64,000 nt of DNA from Candidatus Thiodiazotropha sp. (ex Codakia rugifera) (GCA_025656675.1 JAHXHN010000001.1:339501-403500); one strand, 5' to 3'; positions 36,169 to 45,557 are shown, counted from the first letter of the stretch. Translations and numbers: made by a program. The notes: a model not told the origin generated them from the sequence alone.

Positions 36169-37916
36169 CACCCCCACCAACGCCAGAGCTGCAGCCTCAG
36201 CCAGTCAATCAATCGGTGACTGACCAGCCACAGCAGGCTATGCTCCCCTGCATCAATTTTTGCTATTCCCTGCAGACCCGGGCGTAACATTTCGTTTGAC
36301 TCATCCAGTTCCGCCTCCAGGGTAAACAGGTAACGCCCTTCAACCGCGCTGGAGAGAGGCAGGATACGCTTCACCTGGAAAGTGTGTTCAAGCTGGGGAT
36401 AACCCGCAAGAATAAGCACCCCAGCCTGACCTATCTGTACATCGCCAATATCCAATTCATCCACTTGCAGCATGACGCGATAACTTTCAAGCGGGGCGAT
36501 CTTGAATAACTCTTCTCCCCGCTTCAGGGGAGCACCCAGGGATTGACTGAGATCTCCACTCACAATGACACCGTGCAAGGGTGCTGTAATACGACTCCTT
36601 GCGAGTTTCTTCTCAACCAGTTCTAGTTCTGCCTGTGCCTGCTGTTGCTGTGCCTGAAGTATCGCCACCTTGGCTCGCTCATGGGTTGCCAATGCCTCGC
36701 GCTGTTCCTTCCCAAGTTTTGCCAACTCAGTGCGCCATTTAGCCTGCTCAAGCTGTAGATCCTTGTCATCCAGCTGACAGAGCAGTGCCCCCTCAGCCAC
36801 GATATCACCTGCTTTGACAGGTGCCTGCTTCAGATAACCATCGAACGGCGAGGTAATCATGCGCTGAATGCGACCCTCCAGGTTGGCCCGTGCATCGATA
36901 CGGTAGTCACCATCGATCAATGCCAGCAGTGTGATACATAATGTGATAATCAGAACAGCCACTTTCAGCCACAGGCCCTTTGGACCCAACAACTGGCGAA
37001 ATTGCAGTTGCAAACGCTCCCACATCAAACCAGCCAGGGGACGCTTATCCTGTTGCCGGTGATAGAGTAAGAGACCTACCAACCCGGCTGCCTGCTGACA
37101 CTCTGCCTGCTCTTGTTCTGTAAAAGGTTGTAGTCGATGGCGCTCCAACAAAAGCGCACCAACCGGCTTGTCAGTCGCCACCAGGGGAATTGAGCAGAGC
37201 GTTGCCTGTCCCACCTCCTCAGCCAAATTTTGCTGGCAACGCAGCACCAGATCACTGTTTGCGGCTGTTGGTGGATAGTGCAGCAAGGCGTGCTGATCCA
37301 TGGCCTCGAACATCGCCTCCTTAAAGGTGCGTACCAACCCGGTCTCCCGTTTGATCTCCACCCGGGGTTGGGTTGCCAGAATCTCGAGGCGACGACCGTC
37401 ACCCATAGCCAGGGTAACCCGGTCACAGGTGAATTGTTCCGCCAACAGTTCAGCAATGGCAGCGGGTGACAATGACTTTCGGGTCAGCCGCTCTACCCAT
37501 TGGGTTCCCGTCGTGTGGCTCCTGTTCGCCTGCTCCATCAACAATTTCAACCAACGCAGACTCCACTGCAGGGCCTGCATGGCAGCCTTCTGCTTCTGAG
37601 CCGGTCGGGCACTCAAGCGAATAGCGACACTCCCCATAGGCTGGCCGTCAGATATTAGGGGCAGTCCCATCAGATCTGCAGTCAGCTCTTTTTTTGCATC
37701 AGCAGGCACAATCAACTGCCTTCGGGTTTCAACCGCCTTCAATGCAACTTTGAGCAGCATTTTCGATGGCTCTTCGTCCTCTGGCCAGTACACAAGCATA
37801 CGACCGGCGCTTTGCTCCGTACTGTTTTCTATGACGATAGCCGACTGAATACCGCTGATAAGACGACAAAGCTGTTCCAGCCATTGCTGAACGACAGCCT
37901 GGGAAGGGGACGACAT
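36168..37916 (-). CDS. GAF-domain / HlyD-type adaptor fusion protein
   Basis: 582 residues. The N-terminal ~310 residues are cytoplasmic, with two GAF-like regions (~15-125 and ~150-290; ATLCSIPLVATDKPVGALLL). One transmembrane helix (~316-340, KVAVLIITLCITLLALI) leads to a periplasmic HlyD-type adaptor: MITSPFDGYLKQAPVKAGDI, a long Gln/Ala coiled coil, then RITAPLHGVIVSGDLSQSLG. A final hydrophobic stretch (~560-575) ends the protein. An AAAGGAG lies 12 nt upstream of the start. The combination suggests an export adaptor controlled by a cytoplasmic signal. First gene of the locus; its stop overlaps the next start. Confidence 0.87.
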   Translation of the reverse strand: MSSPSQAVVQQWLEQLCRLISGIQSAIVIENSTEQSAGRMLVYWPEDEEPSKMLLKVALKAVETRRQLIVPADAKKELTADLMGLPLISDGQPMGSVAIRLSARPAQKQKAAMQALQWSLRWLKLLMEQANRSHTTGTQWVERLTRKSLSPAAIAELLAEQFTCDRVTLAMGDGRRLEILATQPRVEIKRETGLVRTFKEAMFEAMDQHALLHYPPTAANSDLVLRCQQNLAEEVGQATLCSIPLVATDKPVGALLLERHRLQPFTEQEQAECQQAAGLVGLLLYHRQQDKRPLAGLMWERLQLQFRQLLGPKGLWLKVAVLIITLCITLLALIDGDYRIDARANLEGRIQRMITSPFDGYLKQAPVKAGDIVAEGALLCQLDDKDLQLEQAKWRTELAKLGKEQREALATHERAKVAILQAQQQQAQAELELVEKKLARSRITAPLHGVIVSGDLSQSLGAPLKRGEELFKIAPLESYRVMLQVDELDIGDVQIGQAGVLILAGYPQLEHTFQVKRILPLSSAVEGRYLFTLEAELDESNEMLRPGLQGIAKIDAGEHSLLWLVSHRLIDWLRLQLWRWWG

Positions 37917-38220
37917 GGTCCGAAAGTACTCCTTTGATTCCTATTTACTGTTTTCGGTAGCTGGTGGAATTTCTTTACCGGGCGTTCACCAAGAAACAGA
38001 TCTACACAAGGCAAATCACACAGAGAAACGCTATAAATGTATAGGCAATAGACTGATTTATTGAAAGGCTTTACACGCTTTGCATCTCATGGCGACCTTT
38101 AAGCGTTATTTTTTTATACTTTTTGAATGAATAAATGCGAGGTATTCACTTTGATATGCAGATGAATAGACACAGGATGCGGCCCGCCTAGTAGAGTTAG
38201 ACGCATGAACGAATAGTCAG
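37917..38220. other. Intergenic region upstream of the surface-protein locus
   Basis: 304 bp between the glutaredoxin-like gene end and the start of the GAF-HlyD gene, both minus strand. It probably carries the main promoter of the surface-protein locus. It is AT-rich around 38100-38130. I recognise no gene, repeat or terminator in it. Confidence 0.4.
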
Positions 38221-38667
38221 TCACAATCCGTCGCGGTATATATTTCTAAAACTGGCCTCTGAAAATCCATTCAATCTGCGTTTTCCTACCAATATGATCG
38301 GAACCCCCCCGGCACCCAATTTTTTATAGTCCCGCTTACCTTTCGCACTGGACTCAACGTCATATTCCACAAAAGAGATTCTGTTACTTTTAAAGTACCG
38401 GCGAGCTTTTTTGCAATAGCCACACCATTTGGCGCTATACATCACCACTTTCTCATTACTGAGAGCACCCTGGCTCAGTGTTTCAATATTGGGTAAGTGA
38501 TAGACATTGGGTTTTACTGTCACAGACTCGGATTCAACAGATGCTGGTGGTCGATCACCAAAATGCACCTTGCCACTCTTATCGCGCCATCGATAAATAT
38601 CATCTGCAACAGATACATTGAGTCCGATGACGGTTACAAATATTAGACTCCAGAATACTATCTTCAT
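38221..38667 (-). CDS. Secreted DUF4124-glutaredoxin protein
   Basis: 148 residues. A signal peptide (MKIVFWSLIFVTVIGLNVSV) is followed by a DUF4124-type region (IYRWRDKSGKVHFGDRPP). The C-terminal glutaredoxin fold has the redox pair in YSAKWCGYCKKARRYF near residue 83 and the cis-proline region GVPIILVGKRRLNGF. AAGGG precedes the ATG. It probably handles thiols or disulfides in the periplasm. It lies 63 nt beyond the OxyR side's repeat-rich gap and is not clearly in an operon. Confidence 0.88.
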   Translation of the reverse strand: MKIVFWSLIFVTVIGLNVSVADDIYRWRDKSGKVHFGDRPPASVESESVTVKPNVYHLPNIETLSQGALSNEKVVMYSAKWCGYCKKARRYFKSNRISFVEYDVESSAKGKRDYKKLGAGGVPIILVGKRRLNGFSEASFRNIYRDGL

Positions 38668-38704
38668 GATAACCCTTTGTCTTTGGGCCTGTTAACACTA
38701 ATCC

Positions 38705-38822
38705 AATACACCCTGCTGGGGCTGTTTTTATGCCCAGCAAGGCAGCATGAGCGTGGTGTAGCCCGGCTACATGAGTGAATGATAACGCTGCTGGGCGCAA
38801 AAAGCCCAAAGCGCATTGTATT
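38705..38822. repeat. Palindromic repeat element (118 bp)
   Basis: Two arms of about 40 bp read toward each other. The left starts aatacaccctgctggggctg; the reverse complement of the right starts aatacaatgcgctttgggct. Both continue into TTTTT and GCCCAGCA. The centre is about 40 bp. It would fold into a long hairpin when transcribed. It resembles small palindromic intergenic elements and has no coding capacity. The rest of this 434-bp gap contains only the partial element noted at 38900. Confidence 0.65.
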
Positions 38823-38899
38823 GATATAACGGCTTTACCACTGATAGGGCGGGTAAAATGTACGAACCAATACAAGCCATTCTTACCCACGTATGGATT

Positions 38900-38915
38900 T
38901 TGTCCGCAAATGAAC
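38900..38915 (+). repeat. Solo end of the TTGTCCGC element
   Basis: ttgtccgcaaatgaac matches the left end of the element at 45661-45826 (ttgtccgcgaatgaac) at 15 of 16 positions. No partner end is visible nearby, so this is probably a truncated copy. Confidence 0.45.
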
Positions 38916-39101
38916 TAAATCGCACTGTATGTCCCTTCCTACCCGGACATCAAGCGGAAGAGGCTATATAATAAAAATCTCTACGCTTTCAGAGGGACAC
39001 TGGATTGTCTGAAACACAATATCGCAGCTCTTGTGATTTTTTACTGTATGGTACGACTCTAATAGGTTAGTCACCTGTTTAATCTGCGTCAGGCATAACG
39101 G

Positions 39102-40016
39102 TCAGAGTTTTCGAACTGTATTCGGTAATTGTGACTGGATAACATCCGCCAGTGCCTCTATCGCCTTCTTGCGCGGAAACGTTTTTCTAAAAACAAACTG
39201 AACCCGGCGATAGGCATCCTTCAGCTGCAGTTTTCTGGCAATTATTCCTGAATCGGTTGTCCAACTACCCTGAACAGCCAATGCTGGCACCAGGGTGCAA
39301 CCAAATCCGGCTCCAACCAATTGCAATAGGGTCTCCAGGCTTGCAGCCCGCAGATCGGCCATTTCATTATCCATTACACCCTCCTTGATACGGCAGACAT
39401 CCATCACCTGGTTGGTCAGGCAGTGTCCATCCGCCAGCAATAACAGATTGATGCGGCTCAGATCACGGCGACTGATCTCGTCTTTGTTATAGAGATCGTG
39501 ATTTCTGGGATGTGCCAGCCAGAAGGGTTCTTCGAACAACGGCATGACCTGTAACTCGGGCTCTTTCACATCAGTTGCCAATAGTGCGACATCGATCTGG
39601 TGATCCAACAGGCGTTGGGTCAGCATATCAGTAATCTCTTCTGAGAGGATCAGCCTCATCTGCGGATACTGATGTTTCAACGGCATGAGTATCAATGGAA
39701 TCAGATAAGGGCTGGCGGTCGGGATGGCACCCACTCGTAGCGCACCCGCAAGCGGATCCCGCTGAGCCTGGGCCAGTTGCCTGATGACATCGGCCTGCTC
39801 CAGAATCAGTTTCGCGTGCTTGACAATCTCCAAACCGATCGGTGTAGTCGAGACTGAGCGATTGGTACGTTCAAAAATGGTAACGCCCAACTCCTGCTCT
39901 AGTTTTTTAATCTGGCCACTGAGGGTTGGTTGACTGATATAACACTGAGTCGCCGCATGACCGAAGTGCTCGGTCTCGGCCACAGCGATAAGGTATTTAA
40001 GGTCTCGTAAGTTCAT
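39102..40016 (-). CDS. oxyR: Hydrogen peroxide-responsive regulator OxyR (LysR family)
   Basis: 304 residues, the usual OxyR length. The N-terminal helix-turn-helix is MNLRDLKYLIAVAETEHFGH to SQPTLSGQIKKLEQELGV. The two peroxide-sensing cysteines are present and spaced as in E. coli OxyR (DGHCLTNQVMDVC near residue 198; Cys199 and Cys208 in E. coli). The region after it (ETLLQLVGAGFGCTLVPALA) also follows OxyR. It should activate catalase, peroxiredoxin and thiol-repair genes; none of these is adjacent except the glutaredoxin-like gene 435 bp downstream. Confidence 0.93.
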   Translation of the reverse strand: MNLRDLKYLIAVAETEHFGHAATQCYISQPTLSGQIKKLEQELGVTIFERTNRSVSTTPIGLEIVKHAKLILEQADVIRQLAQAQRDPLAGALRVGAIPTASPYLIPLILMPLKHQYPQMRLILSEEITDMLTQRLLDHQIDVALLATDVKEPELQVMPLFEEPFWLAHPRNHDLYNKDEISRRDLSRINLLLLADGHCLTNQVMDVCRIKEGVMDNEMADLRAASLETLLQLVGAGFGCTLVPALAVQGSWTTDSGIIARKLQLKDAYRRVQFVFRKTFPRKKAIEALADVIQSQLPNTVRKL

Positions 40017-40201
40017 GATATTTGATTGGGTATGCCAATTGTTCAGGCAATAATACCTTAGCCAAGCCGATTACTGCCAATGACGGATATCAATCGGGCA
40101 TCAACCGATTTGTAATCACCATTGATCCCCGAGAGAATCTGGTTTTTTTTACCTGTATCATGCAGCCAGTCTGTCATCACATTTAGACCAATACACCTAT
40201 C

Positions 40202-41041
40202 ATGAGTCATGAATCACCGACACTGCTGCTCATTGATAATGGCTCAAGCCAAGCTGAGGCAACACGCAGTCTGCAGCACTTGGCCAGTAGGTTGAGCCAT
40301 ATCAGCGGTCAGAATGTCTCACCTGTTTCCCTGCAACATGCACATAAAATACCGGCAGAGAAACTGGATGGCAAAGCAGCCCGGACACTGAAGCCCTTTT
40401 TAAAAGCGATGCTTGCCAAGGGTATTAGGGATTTTCTGGCAATACCGCTATTCTTTGGACGCAGTAAGGCACTCACCTCACTCATTCCCGATTTGGTGGA
40501 TTCTCTTGAGTCTGATTTCGGGCCATTTTCATTTCGAATGACTGACGAAATCTATCCCCTCCCCACCGGTGAGCCCAGATTGGCGCAAATCCTCTATGAT
40601 CAAATAGATCCCATTCTGCAACGGGCTGAGCAACAAAACGTCATCCTGGTCGATCATGGTTCACCACTGCCTGCCGTGACCGAGGTGCGCGTGCGGGTTG
40701 CAGAGGATTTACGCACACTTTTGCCCGCAGAAACTAATTTGCTGGAAGCTGTTATGGAACGGCGTAGCGGTACTCAATTTGATTTCAATGGTGAGCTATT
40801 GGAACAGGTGCTGGAACGTGCAGCACTAACAAACATCAACAACCCTATCGCACTCTCCCTACTCTTTTTATTACCCGGTAGGCATGCTGGCCCCGATGGG
40901 GATATAGCAAGCATCTGCCTTGATATCGAACAACGTCACCCCGGATTGAGCATCCACACCAGCCAACTGGTGAGTGATCACCCCCTACTTGTTGATATCC
41001 TATATGATCGATTAAAGACAGGACTGCAAGCCATAGACTAA
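40202..41041 (+). CDS. CbiX/sirohydrochlorin chelatase-like protein, two domains
   Basis: 279 residues made of two CbiX-like halves. This family inserts Co2+ or Fe2+ into sirohydrochlorin for cobalamin or siroheme. The second half begins VILVDHGSPLPAVTEVRVRV (near residue 148) and keeps the metal-binding histidine of the HGS motif. The first half begins LLLIDNGSSQAEATRSLQHL, with Asn where that histidine should be, and is probably structural. Later residues include LFLLPGRHAGPDGDIASIC, which supplies a second histidine in a PGRHxGxxGDI pattern. It ends 9 nt before the cyclase-FHA gene. A role outside tetrapyrrole synthesis cannot be excluded. Confidence 0.75.
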   Translation: MSHESPTLLLIDNGSSQAEATRSLQHLASRLSHISGQNVSPVSLQHAHKIPAEKLDGKAARTLKPFLKAMLAKGIRDFLAIPLFFGRSKALTSLIPDLVDSLESDFGPFSFRMTDEIYPLPTGEPRLAQILYDQIDPILQRAEQQNVILVDHGSPLPAVTEVRVRVAEDLRTLLPAETNLLEAVMERRSGTQFDFNGELLEQVLERAALTNINNPIALSLLFLLPGRHAGPDGDIASICLDIEQRHPGLSIHTSQLVSDHPLLVDILYDRLKTGLQAID

Positions 41042-41050
41042 GCTACCACT

Positions 41051-41947
41051 ATGCCAAATACAGTTCACCAAGATTACGCCATCGTCTTCGCCGATATTGT
41101 CGACAGTACCCGGATGTATGAAAGTCTTGGTGACAATCGCGCCAAACAGTTGATCACCGAACTGGAGAATGAGATATCACGGGTTGTGAAATTGACGGGA
41201 GGCGACGTTGTGGAGGTGATTGGTGATGAAGTAATGAGCCGCTATGACAATGCCAACGATGCGGCAACAGGTGCATGCCGCATCCAGGAGCGGGTGGATG
41301 TCTACTCGAAGAAGTCAGGCATGCCCATGTCAGCCAGAATCGGACTTCACTTTGGGTCTGTGATAATAGAAGACGGCCGGATGTATGGTGATTCAGTCAA
41401 CGTTGCGGCACGCATGGCCTCCATCGCACAAGCACAGCAGATCATTACCACCGAACAGGTGGTACAAAATCTCTCCGATGAGAATAGACAGCTAGTACGT
41501 CGATTCGACAAGGTGAAGGTCAAGGGCAAGCAGGAAAGGATGATCATCTATGATCTTTTATGGCGCAAGGAGGATGTCACCTTCATGCATACCTCACCGC
41601 TTACTCAAAGTCATACGGCCAAAATGCTTGTCCTTAAATATGTAGATAAAATCTACCGACTGCCCCCTACGCAAGGTAGCATACGTATTGGACGTGACAG
41701 CAGTAATGAGCTGGTAGTATCAACCACAGCGGCATCAAGAACCCATGCAGTTATTGAATTTAATCGTGGTAAATATGTACTTTCGGATATCAGTACCAAC
41801 GGCACCTATGTAAAAACCCAAAATCAGCAATCACTCTATCTTCGACGCGAAACCATCCCGCTATTGGGCGACGGAAAGATTGGCGTGGGTGAGAAGGTTT
41901 CGACGGACAATCAGCATATAATCATTTATGAATTTCAAGAGGGTTGA
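41051..41947 (+). CDS. Class III nucleotide cyclase with FHA domain
   Basis: 298 residues. Residues 8-175 are a class III adenylyl/guanylyl cyclase catalytic domain. Metal-binding aspartates are in FADIVDST (Asp15) and VIGDEVM (Asp59), and the conserved SVNVAARM supplies the transition-state Asn and Arg. The positions that select the base are unusual (Glu55, and Arg in GRMYGD), so ATP or GTP specificity is not clear. Residues 200-290 are a forkhead-associated domain (IRIGRDSSNELVV, SRTHAVIE, LSDISTNGTYV) that binds phosphothreonine, linking it to Ser/Thr kinase signalling. It follows the CbiX-like gene by 9 nt. Confidence 0.87.
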   Translation: MPNTVHQDYAIVFADIVDSTRMYESLGDNRAKQLITELENEISRVVKLTGGDVVEVIGDEVMSRYDNANDAATGACRIQERVDVYSKKSGMPMSARIGLHFGSVIIEDGRMYGDSVNVAARMASIAQAQQIITTEQVVQNLSDENRQLVRRFDKVKVKGKQERMIIYDLLWRKEDVTFMHTSPLTQSHTAKMLVLKYVDKIYRLPPTQGSIRIGRDSSNELVVSTTAASRTHAVIEFNRGKYVLSDISTNGTYVKTQNQQSLYLRRETIPLLGDGKIGVGEKVSTDNQHIIIYEFQEG

Positions 41948-42102
41948 GCACAATCGGATACCCTACTCGGAATCAGCTGCAGCGTGGATAACCATTTCAG
42001 TGACATTTCGTGAACAACCACAAAGATTTCAATACCCGCGGAAACGATTTACAGCGACCCTGAACTAACGATCCTCAAGACCAAACAAAGATACCCTGAC
42101 CC

Positions 42103-45100
42103 ATGCCCAATAGGTTTCCCTTATTTCAAATATCGTTAAAAGAGATCCTGATCACACTCTTACTTCTTCCCTACAGCTTTTATGCCTTGGCTGAGAATCA
42201 GTCCTTCGAACCAGAGCCGATACAGAAGCTGACGTTAGAGCAGGTTGAATTCGCAAAAAATAGTGCAAAGAGCGATCTTACTCTCGACGATGCACAGAAA
42301 AAAGAGACCCTTGAAAAGCTTGAGCAGACAACTAAATGGCTACAGGAATCAGCCATGGTAATCAGTGAGATCTCTGATCTGGAAAGTCTGGTGAGGGATG
42401 CACCAAAGCAGATTCAAAACCTGCGTTCCAGCATGAAAAACCTCGATGTACAAAATGCCGCACTTGCCGACTTTATAGAAAAATCCAATCTTGCAGCACT
42501 GGAGTTACGGATCAGTCAGGAAGGACTCAATCTTACTCAAGCCAGGGATCAGCAAAAGGTCCAGCTGGAAGAACTTTCAAAATTATTGGCAGGTAGCAAA
42601 CAGATCAATGAAAAGATAGCCGTAAACAGTAACGCTCTGGCGCAAATCAAATCGGACATCGGTGACCTTCAAAGTGGAGAACCTAACACGATCAGTCAAG
42701 CCAGGCTGATGTCTCTTCAGGCTAGACAAACGCTTCGCCAGGCAGAGATTGATCTACTCAAACGCCGACTGGGTAACCAGAGCCTGTTGACAAAACTGTC
42801 CCAAGCTCAACGCGATGCCACTGTAGCGCAAATCAGCAGACTGCAGTCGGCGCTTGAAACGCTCAATCAGGCAGCAGCTGCAATACGCGAGGATCAAGCC
42901 AAACAGGCCAGGCAGGAAGCTGAGTTGCTGGAACAACAAACGGCGAGTCTCCCCCTACCTTTGCAGGCAATTGCTCAGGACAACGCTAAATCACGTACTG
43001 AACTCGAACAATTGGTTTACTGGGAAAAGCGCGTTACACAACAACTTTCAACCACCAGACGGAAACTGGAACAGATTCAAACAGATTTTGAACACAGTAA
43101 ACAGCGTGTAGAAGTCGTCGGTACCAGCGAAGCTATCGGCAAGATGCTATCCCGTCGCCGTGAAGCACTACCTTCCCTTAGAAGCTACAGCCGCTCTTCC
43201 GCAAAACGTAAACATGAAATCAATATTGCTACAGATCGTCAGATTGATATCGAAGAGGTACTCCTTGAGCGTGGCGACCTGTCTGATCATGTAGCACTTA
43301 TCACTCAATCACTCATTGCCGATCTATCCACCGATGAGGGTGATAAACTGAAAAAACAGACCTTCATACTGGCTGACACAAGACGTGAAGCCCTTAACGA
43401 ACTACAAAAAGTCTACGGCCGTTACATCGCACAACTCACCTCCCTCGACCTGACTGAAAGGCAGTTGCTTGAAGTCTCTGAAACCTATGTTGATTATATC
43501 AATGATCAATTGATCTGGATCTCAAGTGGGAGCATTATCGAATTCCTCAACCCTACTCAGCTGGCCTCCAGTTTCGCCTGGTTCCTCTCACCAAAAAACT
43601 GGGTTGATCTGGGCACTGATATCTCTAAAGCGAGTAAATTGAGTGTACATACTGCATTTATCGTATTACTGGTTTCGATGTTGGTAATCTGGAAGCAACG
43701 CTATGCGAGATTGCAAATCCCCATCCTTGCCAGGTCAACGCGGAAGATCAGCACTGATTCAATCCGCCTTACGCTGCGGGCCTTGTTCTATACCCTGGTA
43801 AAGATCGCAGCCCTGCCGGTGTTAATGATAGGAATTGGCCTGTTACTGAAGACGCTGCCCACCGCGACACCTTTCACACTAGCCATAGCCACTGCACTGA
43901 TCAGGGTAGGTATCACCTTGGCAGCCGCCCTGTTACTCTACCAGGTCTGTCTACCCGACGGAGTGGGTATCCGTCATCTGCGCTGGAATCGCAAGATCTG
44001 TCAAGCAGTGGCCTATGAATTGCGCTGGGTCATTCCCATTGCTGCACCGATACGTTTTCTTGTAGCCATGGGTACAGGCGACAACTTACCCCCCGAAGCA
44101 CAAATCATTAGTAGTCTGGCGATCATTGCGCTGATGATCGTCGTATTGGTTTTTACCTATCGCCTACTGCGAAGACAAGGACCATTAATGGTGTGCTGGA
44201 GCATCGCAAGCCCTAACGCACTGCTTGTTCAACTACACTTCCTTTGGTTCCCTTTGTTGCTATTGATCGGTGTCAGCCTCATTGTCTCCACCGGTCTCGG
44301 TTACATGACGCTTTCACTACGACTGCTTAATCGCGTTGAACTGACCTTCTGGTTTTTTGTTGGCCTGTTTACCCTAAAAGAGCTATTGCTTCGTTATCTC
44401 TTTATTGCTGAACGCAGATTACGCTACCAAAATGCATTGCAGCGTCGCGAGGAACTTCGCGCCCAAAGAGAGCAGGAACAACAACAGGGTGATGATGAGT
44501 ACTCAGTCATTATCACAGAAATACCGGAGTTGAACTTTGATGCCCTCGGCGAGCAAGCAAAGCGATTGGTTCGCTTTGGCTATCTGTTCGGCTCAGTCGT
44601 TGGGGCCTGGTTGATATGGGCCGACCTGCTCCCTGCACTGGAATTTCTAAACGACGTCCATCTGCCTTTCAGCACCAGTCAACTGGTTGACGGTATTGTC
44701 ACTGAAGCACCGTTGACACTACGTGATATCGTTATCGGCGCAATCATCCTGATCGTCACCATTCTCGCAGCCAAGAATCTGCCCGGTGTCCTCGAGATTA
44801 CATTATTACAACGCCTTCCCCTCGAGGCAGGAGCACGCTATGCCTTATCCACTCTTGTACAGTATCTCATCGCTGCTATCGGTGTAATCATGGCATTCAG
44901 CAGCATCGGCTTTCAATGGTCGAGTATCCAATGGCTGGTTGCAGCATTGGGTGTAGGACTTGGTTTCGGTCTACAGGAAATCGTAGCCAACTTCATCAGT
45001 GGCATTATTTTACTGTTTGAGCGACCGATCAGGGTTGGTGATGTGGTTACCCTGGATACAACCACGGGGGTGGTATCCAGGATTCGCATCCGAGCAACCA

Positions 45101-45522
45101 CCATCATCAACTATGATAAACAGGAGATGTTGATCCCCAACAAAGAGTTCATTACTGGTCGGGTCATAAATTGGACCCTGACTGACAAGGTCAACCGGAT
45201 AATCGTCACCGTTGGCGTAGCCTATGGCAGTGATGTCAGCGAGGCGATGAGACTCATGTTGAAGGCAGCCGAGGAAAACGAGCATGTCTTGCAGGAACCA
45301 AAACCTGTTGCCACGTTTGAGGCCTTCGGAGACAGCTCATTAACCCTGTTACTGCGCGCCTATCTTGGCTCAATGGATAACCGCCTCGTCACCATTACAG
45401 CCCTGCATGAAGCAATCAATAATAAATTTAAAGAAGCGGGGATAGAAATCCCCTTTCCTCAGAGAGATCTACACCTGGATGGCTCAAACCCTTTGGAAGT
45501 GCGAATAACCAACCCCCCGTAA
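42103..45522 (+). CDS. mscK: Mechanosensitive channel, MscK/KefA type
   Basis: 1139 residues, close to MscK (1120 in E. coli). A signal peptide (ILITLLLLPYSFYALA) is followed by a large coiled-coil periplasmic domain to about residue 500, then roughly eleven membrane helices. The MscS core begins near residue 940: the pore-lining helix has the Ala/Gly pattern QWLVAALGVGLGFGLQEIVA, followed by NFISGIILLFERPIRVGDVV and the cytoplasmic beta domain with IPNKEFITGRVINWTL. It releases solutes on hypo-osmotic shock. No strong ribosome-binding site precedes the ATG. The name rests on length and layout rather than potassium dependence. Confidence 0.9.
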   Translation: MPNRFPLFQISLKEILITLLLLPYSFYALAENQSFEPEPIQKLTLEQVEFAKNSAKSDLTLDDAQKKETLEKLEQTTKWLQESAMVISEISDLESLVRDAPKQIQNLRSSMKNLDVQNAALADFIEKSNLAALELRISQEGLNLTQARDQQKVQLEELSKLLAGSKQINEKIAVNSNALAQIKSDIGDLQSGEPNTISQARLMSLQARQTLRQAEIDLLKRRLGNQSLLTKLSQAQRDATVAQISRLQSALETLNQAAAAIREDQAKQARQEAELLEQQTASLPLPLQAIAQDNAKSRTELEQLVYWEKRVTQQLSTTRRKLEQIQTDFEHSKQRVEVVGTSEAIGKMLSRRREALPSLRSYSRSSAKRKHEINIATDRQIDIEEVLLERGDLSDHVALITQSLIADLSTDEGDKLKKQTFILADTRREALNELQKVYGRYIAQLTSLDLTERQLLEVSETYVDYINDQLIWISSGSIIEFLNPTQLASSFAWFLSPKNWVDLGTDISKASKLSVHTAFIVLLVSMLVIWKQRYARLQIPILARSTRKISTDSIRLTLRALFYTLVKIAALPVLMIGIGLLLKTLPTATPFTLAIATALIRVGITLAAALLLYQVCLPDGVGIRHLRWNRKICQAVAYELRWVIPIAAPIRFLVAMGTGDNLPPEAQIISSLAIIALMIVVLVFTYRLLRRQGPLMVCWSIASPNALLVQLHFLWFPLLLLIGVSLIVSTGLGYMTLSLRLLNRVELTFWFFVGLFTLKELLLRYLFIAERRLRYQNALQRREELRAQREQEQQQGDDEYSVIITEIPELNFDALGEQAKRLVRFGYLFGSVVGAWLIWADLLPALEFLNDVHLPFSTSQLVDGIVTEAPLTLRDIVIGAIILIVTILAAKNLPGVLEITLLQRLPLEAGARYALSTLVQYLIAAIGVIMAFSSIGFQWSSIQWLVAALGVGLGFGLQEIVANFISGIILLFERPIRVGDVVTLDTTTGVVSRIRIRATTIINYDKQEMLIPNKEFITGRVINWTLTDKVNRIIVTVGVAYGSDVSEAMRLMLKAAEENEHVLQEPKPVATFEAFGDSSLTLLLRAYLGSMDNRLVTITALHEAINNKFKEAGIEIPFPQRDLHLDGSNPLEVRITNPP

Positions 45523-45557
45523 ACCCGCTGATGTCACTTATTAATAATTCGGCATCA

